The notes: generated by a model from the sequence alone, not told the origin. Positions 25,021 through 33,950 are shown, numbered from the stretch's first letter. The stretch: DNA of 64,000 nt from Filimonas zeae (GCF_014641615.1 NZ_BMIB01000006.1:310001-374000); one strand, 5' to 3'. Numbers and translations: made by a program.

Positions 25021-26436
25021 TTACAGCATGGTAATAGGCTTCACATAATCCGTAAGCGAAAACTTGTTGGTATCCTTAATAGCACTCATACCACCCTGCA
25101 CATCAATCAGGTTATTATAACCTCTTGCTTTAAGAATAGAAATGAATATCATAGAACGGTAACCACCGGCGCAATGCACGTAGTAGGTTTCATTAGGATC
25201 AACTGCTTCCATGGTGTTATTGATATAATCCAGCGGCATGTTCTTCGCAATTTTAATATGCTCCGCATCGTACTCGCTTTTCTTTCTTACATCAAGAATA
25301 TTAATAGGCTGCGATATCTTAACATCGTAAAAGTCGCTGGCATTAATAGTCTGGATAGTATCAATTTCTTTACCAGCGTCAATCCAGGCATGCATGCCAC
25401 CATCCAGAAAGCCGATAGCATTGTCGTAACCTACACGGGATAAACGGGTAACAGTTTCTTCTGCTCTGCCTTCATCGGTAATCAGCAAAACAGGATGTTT
25501 CATATCCAGGATAAGCGCACCAACCCAGGGGGCGAAGCTTCCGTCTATACCTATATTGATAGAATTGGGAATAAATCCTTTTGCGAAAGCCTGTGCCCTG
25601 CGGGTGTCCAGTAAAAGGGCGCCTGTTTCGTTAGCAACGGCTTCAAATTCCTCGGGGCTTAAAGGGCGTGTACCGTTTTTGATAACATTGGTAAAGCTTT
25701 CATAGCCGGTTTTGTTCATCATTACGTTCACCGGAAAATACGCCGGAGGAGGCATTAAGCCGGTAGTAACCTCTTTAATAAACTCCTCTTCCGTCATATC
25801 TGCACGCAGTGCATAGTTTCTTTGCTTTTGTAAGCCCAGGGTGTCAGAAGTTTCTTTACTCATGTTTTTACCGCAGGCAGAGCCGGCGCCATGAGCAGGA
25901 TACACCACTATTTCATCACTTAGCGGCATAATTTTATCGCGCAAAGAGTGGAAAAGAATACCAGCCAATTCGTTCTGTGTTTTACCGGCAAACTTCTGTG
26001 CCAGATCAGGACGGCCCACATCACCAATAAACAGGGTATCGCCTGAAAAAAGTGCCACATCCACACCATTTTTATCTGTCAGTAGGTAGCAGGCAGATTC
26101 CATGGTATGACCGGGAGTATGTAAAAGGGTAATAGTAACCTCACCCACTTTAAATTTTTCGTTGTCTGCACCAACGTGTGCTTCAAATGCCGGCTGCGCA
26201 GTAGGCCCGAACACAATGGTTGCTCCGGTTTCTCTGGCCAGATCAATATGACCTGAAACAAAATCTGCATGAAAATGGGTTTCGAAAATGTACTTCAGTT
26301 TAGCACCGTTCAGAGCTGCGCGGGCAGAGTAGGGTCTTGTTTCACGTAAGGGATCAATTACAACTGCTTCATCTCCGTCCTGAATATAATACGCGCCATG
26401 TGCCAGACATCCGGTATAGATCTGTTCAATTTTCAT
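25021..26436 (-). CDS. CstB-like persulfide dioxygenase-rhodanese fusion
   Basis: A 471-residue cytoplasmic sulfur-oxidation enzyme with three domains. The N-terminal metallo-beta-lactamase domain carries THFHADFVSGH (residues 53-63), HTPGH (to His110), SGDTLF (Asp132 region) and PAHG (about 180-183), the mononuclear iron ligands of persulfide dioxygenases. A first rhodanese-like domain (about 262-355) has TDEGR at 320-324, with Asp where the catalytic Cys should be, so it is a pseudo-rhodanese. The second (about 367-470) has an active loop HCAGGYRS with Cys422. This order matches CstB, which converts low-molecular-weight persulfides to thiosulfate. The start at 26436 (MKIEQIY) is chosen because homology begins there; the frame extends 32 codons upstream through a likely operator. 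The catalytic iron and substrate are inferred from family knowledge. Confidence 0.9.
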   Translation of the reverse strand: MKIEQIYTGCLAHGAYYIQDGDEAVVIDPLRETRPYSARAALNGAKLKYIFETHFHADFVSGHIDLARETGATIVFGPTAQPAFEAHVGADNEKFKVGEVTITLLHTPGHTMESACYLLTDKNGVDVALFSGDTLFIGDVGRPDLAQKFAGKTQNELAGILFHSLRDKIMPLSDEIVVYPAHGAGSACGKNMSKETSDTLGLQKQRNYALRADMTEEEFIKEVTTGLMPPPAYFPVNVMMNKTGYESFTNVIKNGTRPLSPEEFEAVANETGALLLDTRRAQAFAKGFIPNSINIGIDGSFAPWVGALILDMKHPVLLITDEGRAEETVTRLSRVGYDNAIGFLDGGMHAWIDAGKEIDTIQTINASDFYDVKISQPINILDVRKKSEYDAEHIKIAKNMPLDYINNTMEAVDPNETYYVHCAGGYRSMIFISILKARGYNNLIDVQGGMSAIKDTNKFSLTDYVKPITML

Positions 26437-26498
26437 ATTAGGGTACTTTATCTCTGTGATTATCTGTTCCAAAGTTGCTTTCAGACATTGAAATCTTT

Positions 26499-26514
26499 GG
26501 TGACTTTTGTCACA
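26499..26514 (-). promoter_or_regulatory. CRP/FNR-type palindromic operator upstream of the CstB-like gene
   Basis: Read on the minus strand the site is TGTGACAAAAGTCACC, one mismatch from the CRP consensus TGTGA-N6-TCACA, with a perfect GTGAC/GTCAC core. It lies about 65-80 nt upstream of the chosen start codon, a usual position for a Crp/Fnr-family activator. A Crp/Fnr regulator is encoded at 63.1-63.7 kb, but nothing shows it is the one acting here. Confidence 0.5.
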
Positions 26515-26540
26515 TAACTCCCCCAAAAACAAATTTTTAA

Positions 26541-27710
26541 CTATCCGCGTATTTTTTTAACAATACCCCGCACTACATCGTCCAGTTTTTCGCAGGCCTG
26601 GTGTAAAAGCGAAACATGGCTTTTTATCTCTTTGGGGTCTTCTGCATCTGCTTCTATCAGAGAGGCCAGCCCCATAATATTGGTGAGTGGCTGACGTAAT
26701 TCGTGCGATTGTATCCAGGCAATTTCCCGCAGCTGGCTCAGCTGTTTGGTCATCTGTTCTTCGGTTTTCTTACGCTCGCTGATATCCCGTGAAATACAAC
26801 CAACGCCTATCAGCTGGTCGTTTACATCATAAATAGGGTTCATTACAATATCCAGGCATATTTCCCGCCCGGTAGTAGGCACCACATACATATCCTCTTC
26901 GCGTATGGTTTGTCCCTGCATAGACTGCCGGATGTTTTCCAGCCATTTTTCCCCAAACATGGTAGCCGGTATTTCCTGCATAGGCATGGGAGTACGTAAC
27001 CCATTACGTTCCGGAAAAGACATATTGTAAATAGCCTCGAAAGCCGCATTGTAGGTTACGAGATTCATTTTGATATCCACCATGAAAATGATATCGGGTG
27101 TATTGTCGATGAGCGACTTTAATTTCTTTTCAGATGAGCGAATGGCATTTTGCGCCCGCATCTGCTCATCAATATCTGTAATGATGATAATTCTCGCCTT
27201 CCGGGTTTTGAAAACGGTGGCATGCGAGGTAATATTTGCATAAAACACCTTACCCGTTTTAGTAATCTGTTTCCAGGTTCCACTTTCCGAAAACGGTTTA
27301 CTGGCTACCTTTCTTACAAAATCCAGCGCCACCAGTTTATCCTCAGGTAGGCACAACTCCATAATCTCCAGCTTTTCCGCTTCCTTTTCGCTGTATTCAT
27401 ACCGTTGCATAAATGCCTGGTTCACCTTCAGCAAACGCAGGGTTTCAATATCATAAATAAGAATGGGATGCGGGCTACCTTCAAACATTCGCTTGTAATC
27501 CAGCTCTTTGCGGAGAATGCGCTGATAATTGGAGTAGGCTACCACATACAGAATAACAGATGTTACCACTGTAAAAAGCAGCCCTTTAAACAGCTGCGTG
27601 TTTTTTAGGGTGTATGCATCCATCTTTTCAAGCGCCAGATCTGAAACCACTATCCAGGTACTGACAGCTAAAAAATACATGATGGCAACGCGAAACGGGT
27701 ACCTTTTCAT
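26541..27710 (-). CDS. Membrane PAS-PAS sensor with histidine-kinase dimerisation helix but no ATPase domain
   Basis: A 389-residue protein. Two membrane segments lie near residues 8-24 and 43-60, with almost no periplasmic loop sequence beyond about 20 residues. Two PAS domains follow (about 70-180, with EGSPHPILIYDIETLRLLKVNQAF; and about 195-315, with IDNTPDIIFMVDIKMNLVTYNAAFE). The last part is a HisKA-like helix with IQSHELRQPLTN and the phospho-acceptor-type His336. The protein stops about 50 residues later, at a true stop codon, without N, G1 or G2 boxes of a HATPase_c domain. It could be phosphorylated by another kinase or act as a dimerising scaffold. It is divergent from trmB. Confidence 0.82.
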   Translation of the reverse strand: MKRYPFRVAIMYFLAVSTWIVVSDLALEKMDAYTLKNTQLFKGLLFTVVTSVILYVVAYSNYQRILRKELDYKRMFEGSPHPILIYDIETLRLLKVNQAFMQRYEYSEKEAEKLEIMELCLPEDKLVALDFVRKVASKPFSESGTWKQITKTGKVFYANITSHATVFKTRKARIIIITDIDEQMRAQNAIRSSEKKLKSLIDNTPDIIFMVDIKMNLVTYNAAFEAIYNMSFPERNGLRTPMPMQEIPATMFGEKWLENIRQSMQGQTIREEDMYVVPTTGREICLDIVMNPIYDVNDQLIGVGCISRDISERKKTEEQMTKQLSQLREIAWIQSHELRQPLTNIMGLASLIEADAEDPKEIKSHVSLLHQACEKLDDVVRGIVKKIRG

Positions 27711-27814
27711 TGGCAGGAGTTAATTACTAAAAGTGGAATACATAATGTTACAAAAAAAGTGCAAATAATGCAAGGCCCGCTGCTGTGTATAAAATGAACA
27801 AAGCTGAACTGGTG

Positions 27815-27822
27815 TATCTTTG
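27815..27822 (+). promoter_or_regulatory. Bacteroidota -7 promoter box (TATCTTTG) for trmB, probably leaderless
   Basis: TATCTTTGC matches the TAnnTTTG consensus exactly and ends 6 nt before the trmB ATG at 27829. In this promoter class transcription begins about 7 nt after the box, so the mRNA would start at or next to the start codon. No -33 TTTG is apparent. Confidence 0.5.
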
Positions 27823-27828
27823 CCGGCT

Positions 27829-28533
27829 ATGGGTCAAAAGAAATTAATACGGTTTGCCGAAATAAAAACGTTTGATAACGTGCTGGAATATCCCGAAGAC
27901 ATGAAAGGGAAATGGAATGAGTTTTTCAAAAACAACCATCCCATTACGCTGGAACTGGCTTGTGGTAAAGGTGAATATGCCGTTGGACTGGGCAGAATGT
28001 ACCCTCGGCGCAATTTTATTGGGGTAGACGTGAAAGGTAACCGAATCTGGCGCGGAGCCAAAACCGCCCTGGCAGAAGAATTAACCAATGTGGGTTTTGT
28101 ACGGTCGCAGATTGATAAAATAGACCAGTATTTTATTCCGGGAGAAGTGGAAGAAATCTGGATTACCTTCCCCGATCCGCAACTACGCCTGTCTCGTATT
28201 AAAAAACGACTGACCCACCCCAAATTTCTGCGGTTATACCAGCGTTTTCTGGCGCCCGGTGGTTTTATAAACCTTAAAACGGATAGCCCCAATCTGTACC
28301 ATTTTACTAAAACAGTCATTGAAATGTACGGCTTGGAAAAGCTGGCTGACGATGATGATGTTTACCGCAATGGCAACTATACCAATGAACTGCAAATAAA
28401 AACGCATTACGAAAGTTTGGATATAGCCCAGAGTAACCGTGTACACTATTTAAAATTCAGACTGCCTGCCGAACTTCCGGAAGAGAAGGATGATGCCTTA
28501 AAAGCTATGTTTAATGACACAGAAGCTGATTGA
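27829..28533 (+). CDS. trmB: tRNA (guanine-N7-)-methyltransferase
   Basis: A 234-residue SAM-dependent enzyme that methylates G46 in the variable loop of tRNAs. Visible motifs are LELACGKGEYAVGLG (SAM-binding motif I), FIGVDVKGNRIWRGA (motif II) and WITFPDPQLRLSRIKKRLTHP (catalytic TrmB motif, usually FPDPW.K..H.K.R). The ATG at 27829 is preferred over an in-frame TTG at 27820, which falls inside the promoter box. It overlaps the next gene by 20 nt. Confidence 0.93.
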   Translation: MGQKKLIRFAEIKTFDNVLEYPEDMKGKWNEFFKNNHPITLELACGKGEYAVGLGRMYPRRNFIGVDVKGNRIWRGAKTALAEELTNVGFVRSQIDKIDQYFIPGEVEEIWITFPDPQLRLSRIKKRLTHPKFLRLYQRFLAPGGFINLKTDSPNLYHFTKTVIEMYGLEKLADDDDVYRNGNYTNELQIKTHYESLDIAQSNRVHYLKFRLPAELPEEKDDALKAMFNDTEAD

Positions 28534-28708
28534 ACACGTTGATTTCTACTTTAATGAAGAAGGGCTGATGGTACTTACCAGTGCTTTTCATCTGAAAAGA
28601 GGAAATTGCTGTGGAAACGGTTGCCTGCATTGCCCCTATCATTACGAAAAAGTGCCCGAACCCAGGCGTAGTGAGCTGTTGCAAAAGCGGGAAAAAGCAT
28701 CCAAATAA
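28514..28708 (+). CDS. DUF5522 small Cys-rich protein
   Basis: A 64-residue protein typical of the DUF5522 family. The pattern GNCCGNGCLHCPYHY holds four Cys and a His in a cluster suited to metal binding, probably zinc or Fe-S. It starts 20 nt inside trmB in another frame, suggesting translational coupling. A role in tRNA modification would fit the context but is inference. Confidence 0.85.
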   Translation: MTQKLIEHVDFYFNEEGLMVLTSAFHLKRGNCCGNGCLHCPYHYEKVPEPRRSELLQKREKASK

Positions 28709-28721
28709 TTATCTTTAGTTG

Positions 28722-29102
28722 GTGAAAAAAGCAACACCTCCCAAAACAACATTGCCGGCAAAAGAGCCGAAACAATATTCCTTTTTTGAAGATGTATGGT
28801 CTGTGGTAAGAACGATACCCAAAGGGCGGGTTACTTCTTACGGCGCGATAGCCCGGTATCTGGGTACCGGACTATCGGCCCGTATGGTGGGCTGGGCACT
28901 TTTCAGCGCCGATCGTGCAAAGCCTAAAATACCTGCACACCGGGTGGTGAACAGAAATGGAATGCTTTCTGCCAAAGTTCATTTCAATCCACCTTCACTG
29001 ATGCAGGAGAAACTGGAAAAAGAAGGCGTGATTGTGAAAGACGATATTATTCAGAATTTTAAAGAACGTTACTGGGATCCCGCAACAGAACTAACATTAT
29101 AA
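28722..29102 (+). CDS. Alkyltransferase-like (ATL) DNA-binding protein
   Basis: A 126-residue protein of the O6-methylguanine-DNA methyltransferase fold: FFEDVWSVVRTIPKGRVTSYGAIARYLG, then SARMVGWAL and IPAHRVVNRNGML. In true methyltransferases the last motif is PCHRV; here the acceptor Cys is Ala, so the protein cannot accept an alkyl group. ATL proteins bind alkylated guanines and recruit nucleotide-excision repair. The frame opens right after a TAG stop at 28716-28718, so the start must be TTG (28719) or GTG (28722); GTG is chosen. A TATCTTTA sequence just upstream resembles a -7 box. The gene lies 10-13 nt after the DUF5522 gene. Confidence 0.9.
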   Translation: MKKATPPKTTLPAKEPKQYSFFEDVWSVVRTIPKGRVTSYGAIARYLGTGLSARMVGWALFSADRAKPKIPAHRVVNRNGMLSAKVHFNPPSLMQEKLEKEGVIVKDDIIQNFKERYWDPATELTL

Positions 29103-29114
29103 CCTGTTTTACAT

Positions 29115-30911
29115 ATGAGAAAATACTTTACGCTGTGTGTGTTGGTAAGTATAGTAACCACTGCCGGCGCACAAAGCAGTGAATATACCAAGCAGGAGCG
29201 CATGATTACTATGCGCGACGGAGTAAAACTGTATACCGCTATTTACACGCCTAAAGACGACACCACTGCCTATCCTATCCTTATTCAACGTACGCCCTAT
29301 TCCTGCAATCCTTACGGTGAAACAAAAATTCCCCGCCGGTTTGGGCCTAACGGACTGTTCTCTAAAGAAAAATACATCTATGTATATCAGGATGTACGAG
29401 GCAGATATATGAGCGAAGGCAAGTTTCGGGAAATGACGCCTTTTATTCCGCAGAAGAAATCAAAGGCCGACGTGGATGAAAGCAGTGATACCTACGATAC
29501 CATAGAATGGTTGCTACATAACATCAGCCATAACAATGGCAAAGTGGGGTTGTATGGCATATCCTACCCCGGCTTTTATGCCACTGCCTCCCTGCCAGAT
29601 GCACACCCTGCTATAAAAGCAGTTTCCCCACAGGCACCCGTAACAGATGAGTTTGAAGGGGATGACGCCAACCACCGCGGCGCCTTTTTTCTGATGGATA
29701 ACTTTGGCTTTATGAATTACTTCGACGCTCCACGGGGTGATACTACCTGGCAGCGTTATCCTGCTGTTTGTGATACCTTACGTATAAAAGACGCCTATAG
29801 CTTTTACCTGAACGTTGGCCCTATTAAAAACCTGGACCAGTTGTACTTCCACGGCCGCAGCACCATCTGGAACCAATATCTGCAACACAGCACCAAAGAT
29901 GCCTACTGGCAGGCCCGCAACATACGCACGCACCTGAAAAACATTAAACCTGCGGTACTGGTAGTAGGCGGCTGGTTTGATGCAGAAGACTTGTTTGGCG
30001 CTTTAAAAACTTACGAGGCTATTGAGCAGCAAAGCCCCGGCAACCAAAACAGATTGGTAATGGGTCCGTGGACGCATGGTGCATGGGAGCGGGGTGACTG
30101 GAGTAAATTCGGCGGCTACCAATTTGGCAGCAATACCAGCAGCTGGTTTCAGCAGCAGGAGTTTGACTTTTTTAACTACTACCTGAAAAACAAAGGCTCC
30201 TTCAATATGGCGGAGGCCACCGTATTTGTAACTGGCAGCAATGAATGGAAAAGCTTTGACCAGTGGCCACCTAAAAACACCCGCAGACAAAAATGGTATT
30301 TACTGGCGGGAAACAATCTGGATTCACTGCCAACGGAAGCTAAAACCACCTCTCACGATAAATACATTTCAGATCCGGCCAACCCGGTTCCTTACATTGA
30401 CCGCAAAGGCAGCGACCGTATTAATGAATACATGGTGGCAGATCAGTCTTTTGCATCTGAACGTAACGATGTGCTGCATTATACAAGCGCTGCCCTGTCG
30501 AAAGATGTTACCATATGTGGCCCCATTACTGCCAATCTGTTTGTAAGCACCAGCGGCACAGATGCTGATTTCGTAGTAAAACTGATAGATGTTTTACCCG
30601 ACGGAAAACAGCAATTGGTACGGGCAGAGGTACTGCGTGGAAAATTCAGAAACAGTTATGAAAAGCCTGAAGCTTTTGTACCCGGAAAAATAACACCGGT
30701 TAAACTGGTGCTTAACGATATGGCGCACACTTTTCTGAAAGATCATAAACTGATGGTTCAGGTACAAAGTAGCTGGTTTCCATTGGTTGACAGAAACCCG
30801 CAGCAGTTTTTAAACATACCCACTGCGGAAGCGCAAGACTTCAAAAAAGCGGAAATCAAGCTATTCACCGATAAAAAACACCCATCCAATGTAGAAATTT
30901 ATATACTTTAG
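29115..30911 (+). CDS. Secreted CocE/NonD family alpha/beta hydrolase
   Basis: A 598-residue exported hydrolase with a signal peptide (residues 1-20, ending TTAGAQ). The alpha/beta-hydrolase nucleophile motif GLYGISYPG places Ser at residue 150. The early KLYTAIYTPKDD, QDVRGRYMSEGKF and the C-terminal jelly-roll X-Pro dipeptidyl-peptidase C-like domain (about 400-598) match the CocE/NonD, glutaryl-7-ACA acylase and peptidase S15 group. It may cleave acyl-peptides or esters in the periplasm. The exact substrate is unknown. It is followed after 4 nt by the M48 protease gene. Confidence 0.9.
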   Translation: MRKYFTLCVLVSIVTTAGAQSSEYTKQERMITMRDGVKLYTAIYTPKDDTTAYPILIQRTPYSCNPYGETKIPRRFGPNGLFSKEKYIYVYQDVRGRYMSEGKFREMTPFIPQKKSKADVDESSDTYDTIEWLLHNISHNNGKVGLYGISYPGFYATASLPDAHPAIKAVSPQAPVTDEFEGDDANHRGAFFLMDNFGFMNYFDAPRGDTTWQRYPAVCDTLRIKDAYSFYLNVGPIKNLDQLYFHGRSTIWNQYLQHSTKDAYWQARNIRTHLKNIKPAVLVVGGWFDAEDLFGALKTYEAIEQQSPGNQNRLVMGPWTHGAWERGDWSKFGGYQFGSNTSSWFQQQEFDFFNYYLKNKGSFNMAEATVFVTGSNEWKSFDQWPPKNTRRQKWYLLAGNNLDSLPTEAKTTSHDKYISDPANPVPYIDRKGSDRINEYMVADQSFASERNDVLHYTSAALSKDVTICGPITANLFVSTSGTDADFVVKLIDVLPDGKQQLVRAEVLRGKFRNSYEKPEAFVPGKITPVKLVLNDMAHTFLKDHKLMVQVQSSWFPLVDRNPQQFLNIPTAEAQDFKKAEIKLFTDKKHPSNVEIYIL

Positions 30912-30915
30912 CTAT

Positions 30916-32385
30916 ATGCAAACCCTTAAACCCTTCTGCTACAGAAAACCTCTTTCTGTACTATACGTGTTGCTGCTTACCGCCAGCTATAGTATAGCAC
31001 AGAATAATACTACTGCGTATAAATCTTTGAAGGATGATACCACAGCTTATATTCAAATCGAAAACCAGGTGGAGCAACGCTATAAATCAGACGTAGCCTC
31101 CCTCAAATCAGAAAATAAAAAGTACGTCTCTGAAATATACAAGGAAAGGCTGTCGAAAGTAAAAAGTATGACAGCACACAGAGAGCTTGTAACCAATCCC
31201 GAGGTACAGGAATATCTGAATGCGCTCACCAGCCATATTGTTAACTCAAATGCGCAGCTGGTTAATCTGGCTCCCCGTTTCTATTTCTCCCGTTCAGCCG
31301 TTCCCAACGCTTACAGCATGGGCGATGGTACCATTGTTTTTAACCTGGGTTTATTTACTAAACTTAACAGCGAAGCGCAGGTGGCTTTTGTGTTGTGCCA
31401 CGAACTGGCACATCTGTATCTGAACCATAGTAACAAAAGTATTGCGAACTATGTAGATAAAATGTATTCCAAAGAAATGCAGCAGCAACTGAAACGGCTC
31501 AATGCTACCGTATATCAGCGCAATACACAACTGGATAATTTAGCCCGTCAGTTCTCATTCAGCAGCAGCAGGCATAGCCGCGATCATGAAACGGAAGCCG
31601 ATTCGCTGGGCGTTGTTTTTTTACAGAATACCCGGTTTAATACAAAAGCAACTATCGAAGTACTGGGTATTCTTGACACCGTGGATGTGGATAATTTCAA
31701 TACCAATACCTTTCTGCAACAAACCTTTACCTGGAATGACTATCCCTTTCAACCGAGATGGACAGCCAAAGAAGAGGGTTTGTTAGGCGGCCACGCGTCT
31801 TTAGAAACAGATAAAAAACTGGAAGACTCTTTAAAAACGCACCCGGATTGCCAGATAAGAATCAAAGCAGTAAGTCCTGCTATAACAGCCAGCACAGGTG
31901 CAGAAAAACTGGATTATGTAGTAAGCAAAGAAAAGTTTACCTCGTACCAAAAGCTGTTTGCTTATGAAATAGCGGAGCACTATGCCAATAGTAATAACCT
32001 ATCTGCAAGCCTGTACTTTTGTCTGCAACTACTGCAAAAAGACAGCACAGACGCTTATGTAATTGCTACCATCGGAAAAATTCTTGCGTCCTTTTATATA
32101 GCACAAAAGCAACATCGCCTGGGTTACTGCGCCTCACAGCCTGCACCACACTTCAGCAGCAGCTATAACAATCTGCTTCAGTTTATACAGAACCTGTATA
32201 TAGAGGACATGGCTGGCATTAACTACTTCTTTCTGAAACAGTATGAGCAAAAACTGGTATCTAACGAAGACTATATTTTTGCCCTTACTTTAAGCAAGCA
32301 GCAAAACAACAAAGCACAGGAACACACCTACTGGAAAGAATACTACAACAAGTCCTTTACTCCTAAAAAATATAATCTCAACTAA
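30916..32385 (+). CDS. M48 family zinc metalloprotease, exported
   Basis: A 489-residue protein with an N-terminal signal segment (about residues 14-29, ending SIAQN). The HExxH zinc motif is CHELAHLYLNH, with His162, Glu163 and His166. The third ligand is probably the Glu in HETEADSLGV (about residue 225-230), the usual M48 pattern. The region after residue 330 is helical and could be a TPR-like tail. Such peptidases, related to BepA and Ste24, act in envelope protein quality control. It sits between the CocE-like hydrolase and an unassigned secreted protein in one plus-strand row. Confidence 0.9.
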   Translation: MQTLKPFCYRKPLSVLYVLLLTASYSIAQNNTTAYKSLKDDTTAYIQIENQVEQRYKSDVASLKSENKKYVSEIYKERLSKVKSMTAHRELVTNPEVQEYLNALTSHIVNSNAQLVNLAPRFYFSRSAVPNAYSMGDGTIVFNLGLFTKLNSEAQVAFVLCHELAHLYLNHSNKSIANYVDKMYSKEMQQQLKRLNATVYQRNTQLDNLARQFSFSSSRHSRDHETEADSLGVVFLQNTRFNTKATIEVLGILDTVDVDNFNTNTFLQQTFTWNDYPFQPRWTAKEEGLLGGHASLETDKKLEDSLKTHPDCQIRIKAVSPAITASTGAEKLDYVVSKEKFTSYQKLFAYEIAEHYANSNNLSASLYFCLQLLQKDSTDAYVIATIGKILASFYIAQKQHRLGYCASQPAPHFSSSYNNLLQFIQNLYIEDMAGINYFFLKQYEQKLVSNEDYIFALTLSKQQNNKAQEHTYWKEYYNKSFTPKKYNLN

Positions 32386-32393
32386 AACCATTT

Positions 32394-33941
32394 ATGAAAC
32401 AAACAATTATTGCCGCAGTATTTCTGTTACTGTTAGGGCAGAGTTTTGCCCAGAGCAAACTCAGTATCGACAATGTGTATTCTGTTTACCTGCGTAACTC
32501 AGGCTCTATTAAAGAGGGTGATCAGATTAAAGGCTATTACCTATTTTATCAGAGTGATAAGGTAGACCGTAAAACCAACGAATACACCCTGCAAATTCTG
32601 GATCAGAACCTCAATAAGGTAAAAGACATCAAGTTTCAGGACTCTAAAAACGTAGTGTTGCTGGAGGCCGCCTACAATGGTGCAACCCTCGGCTTTCTGT
32701 TCAAGAATGACGATACCAAAACACTCGACATGAAAATGTACGACATGACGGGTAAAATGGTAGCCAGTTTCTCCAATGAAATAGACAAGAAAGCAGAAAG
32801 AAGACTGGCATTAAGCTACAAGGTGCTGAACGACGATGAAAGCCACAATAAAAACATGTTTGATCTGAAAGATGAAGGTTTTGTAAGCCTTTACCCTGTA
32901 AAGGAAGACGGGCACTTTACTTACCATCTGGAATTCTACCTGTCTGCTAAGAAAAAGCAATTCAGCTACACTGCAGAGGAAGAGGAGAAATATGCGCTGG
33001 CAACCTACCTCGGCGCTACAGACGGTCTGTTACTGCTGGATGTAACCAAAAAACAGAAAAGCGAAGTTACCTCCCATATCGTTGGTATTAACTTCTATAC
33101 CCACAAAAAGGTATTCGATATCACCAACAAAGGCAATGAAGAACCCTTTATTCCTATTAATATGACTACCCAGAAAGAAACCGGAAACATACTGGTAATG
33201 GGGTCTTATTACGAGCCTAATGCGAATATCTTAAAAGATGCCAGCCAGGGAATAGGTGTTTACGTGTATACTACCAGCGGTAAACTGGTTTCCAAAGCGC
33301 TTAACTCCTGGACGGGTGATCTCAGCAAATTCTTCAATGTATCCAGCAAGGGTAAACTGGAAGATATTGGTTACCTCTACTTCCACGATATCATTCAAAC
33401 CAATGACGGAAAAGTATTTGCCGTGGCAGAAGGCTACAAACGCGTGGCTGACGGATTAGGTATAGCAGTAAATGCTCTTTCTATGATGGGCGGACGCGTA
33501 AATGGAGGCGGCAATACCAAAATGAAAGTGACCGATCTGGTAATGCTTGAGCTGAACCCCAGGTATAAGATTACAAAAGCGATGGTGTACAATAAAAACG
33601 CTAATACTTATCCAACCATGCTGGCTGACATGAACAGCCAACACACGCTGGCTTTATTAATGAAGGCAGATGGTGCTTTTGATTATGAGTTTACACTTTC
33701 TAATTCGGATAAAACTTCGTTCTCTGTTTGCTACAACGATTATGAAAGAAGCAAGGAGTTTAAAGGCAATGTATTCCACGCTATCCGTTATAATGGAAGT
33801 GGCTTTAGCTCAGATCAGATTAACCTGAGTTCTAAAGCCACTTCTATGAATGTTCAGCCTGCTAAGCAAGGCTATGTTGTAATTATGGAGTACTTTAAAA
33901 AAGAAAAGAAGTTAGATATGCGGATGGAGAAGCTTAACTAA
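32394..33941 (+). CDS. Secreted protein of unknown function
   Basis: A 515-residue protein with a signal peptide (residues 1-20, ending GQSFAQ). The mature part is rich in beta-strand-like stretches with repeated charged turns, without membrane segments after the signal. I do not recognise a catalytic motif; it may belong to the Bacteroidota DUF6770 group, but I could not confirm that. It starts 8 nt after the M48 protease stop and probably shares its transcript. It ends 9 nt before the convergent DUF420 gene. Confidence 0.8.
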   Translation: MKQTIIAAVFLLLLGQSFAQSKLSIDNVYSVYLRNSGSIKEGDQIKGYYLFYQSDKVDRKTNEYTLQILDQNLNKVKDIKFQDSKNVVLLEAAYNGATLGFLFKNDDTKTLDMKMYDMTGKMVASFSNEIDKKAERRLALSYKVLNDDESHNKNMFDLKDEGFVSLYPVKEDGHFTYHLEFYLSAKKKQFSYTAEEEEKYALATYLGATDGLLLLDVTKKQKSEVTSHIVGINFYTHKKVFDITNKGNEEPFIPINMTTQKETGNILVMGSYYEPNANILKDASQGIGVYVYTTSGKLVSKALNSWTGDLSKFFNVSSKGKLEDIGYLYFHDIIQTNDGKVFAVAEGYKRVADGLGIAVNALSMMGGRVNGGGNTKMKVTDLVMLELNPRYKITKAMVYNKNANTYPTMLADMNSQHTLALLMKADGAFDYEFTLSNSDKTSFSVCYNDYERSKEFKGNVFHAIRYNGSGFSSDQINLSSKATSMNVQPAKQGYVVIMEYFKKEKKLDMRMEKLN

Positions 33942-33950
33942 TCCTCCGCT

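Noticed and set aside
25014..25031. CCATGC/GCATGG hairpin over the stop codon of the CstB-like gene
   Set aside because: The 6-bp stem has no T-tail on the transcript strand, so I cannot support it as a terminator.
26437..26532. N-terminal extension of the CstB-like protein to 26532
   Set aside because: Homology begins at MKIEQIY (26436), and the extension crosses the CRP-type palindrome.
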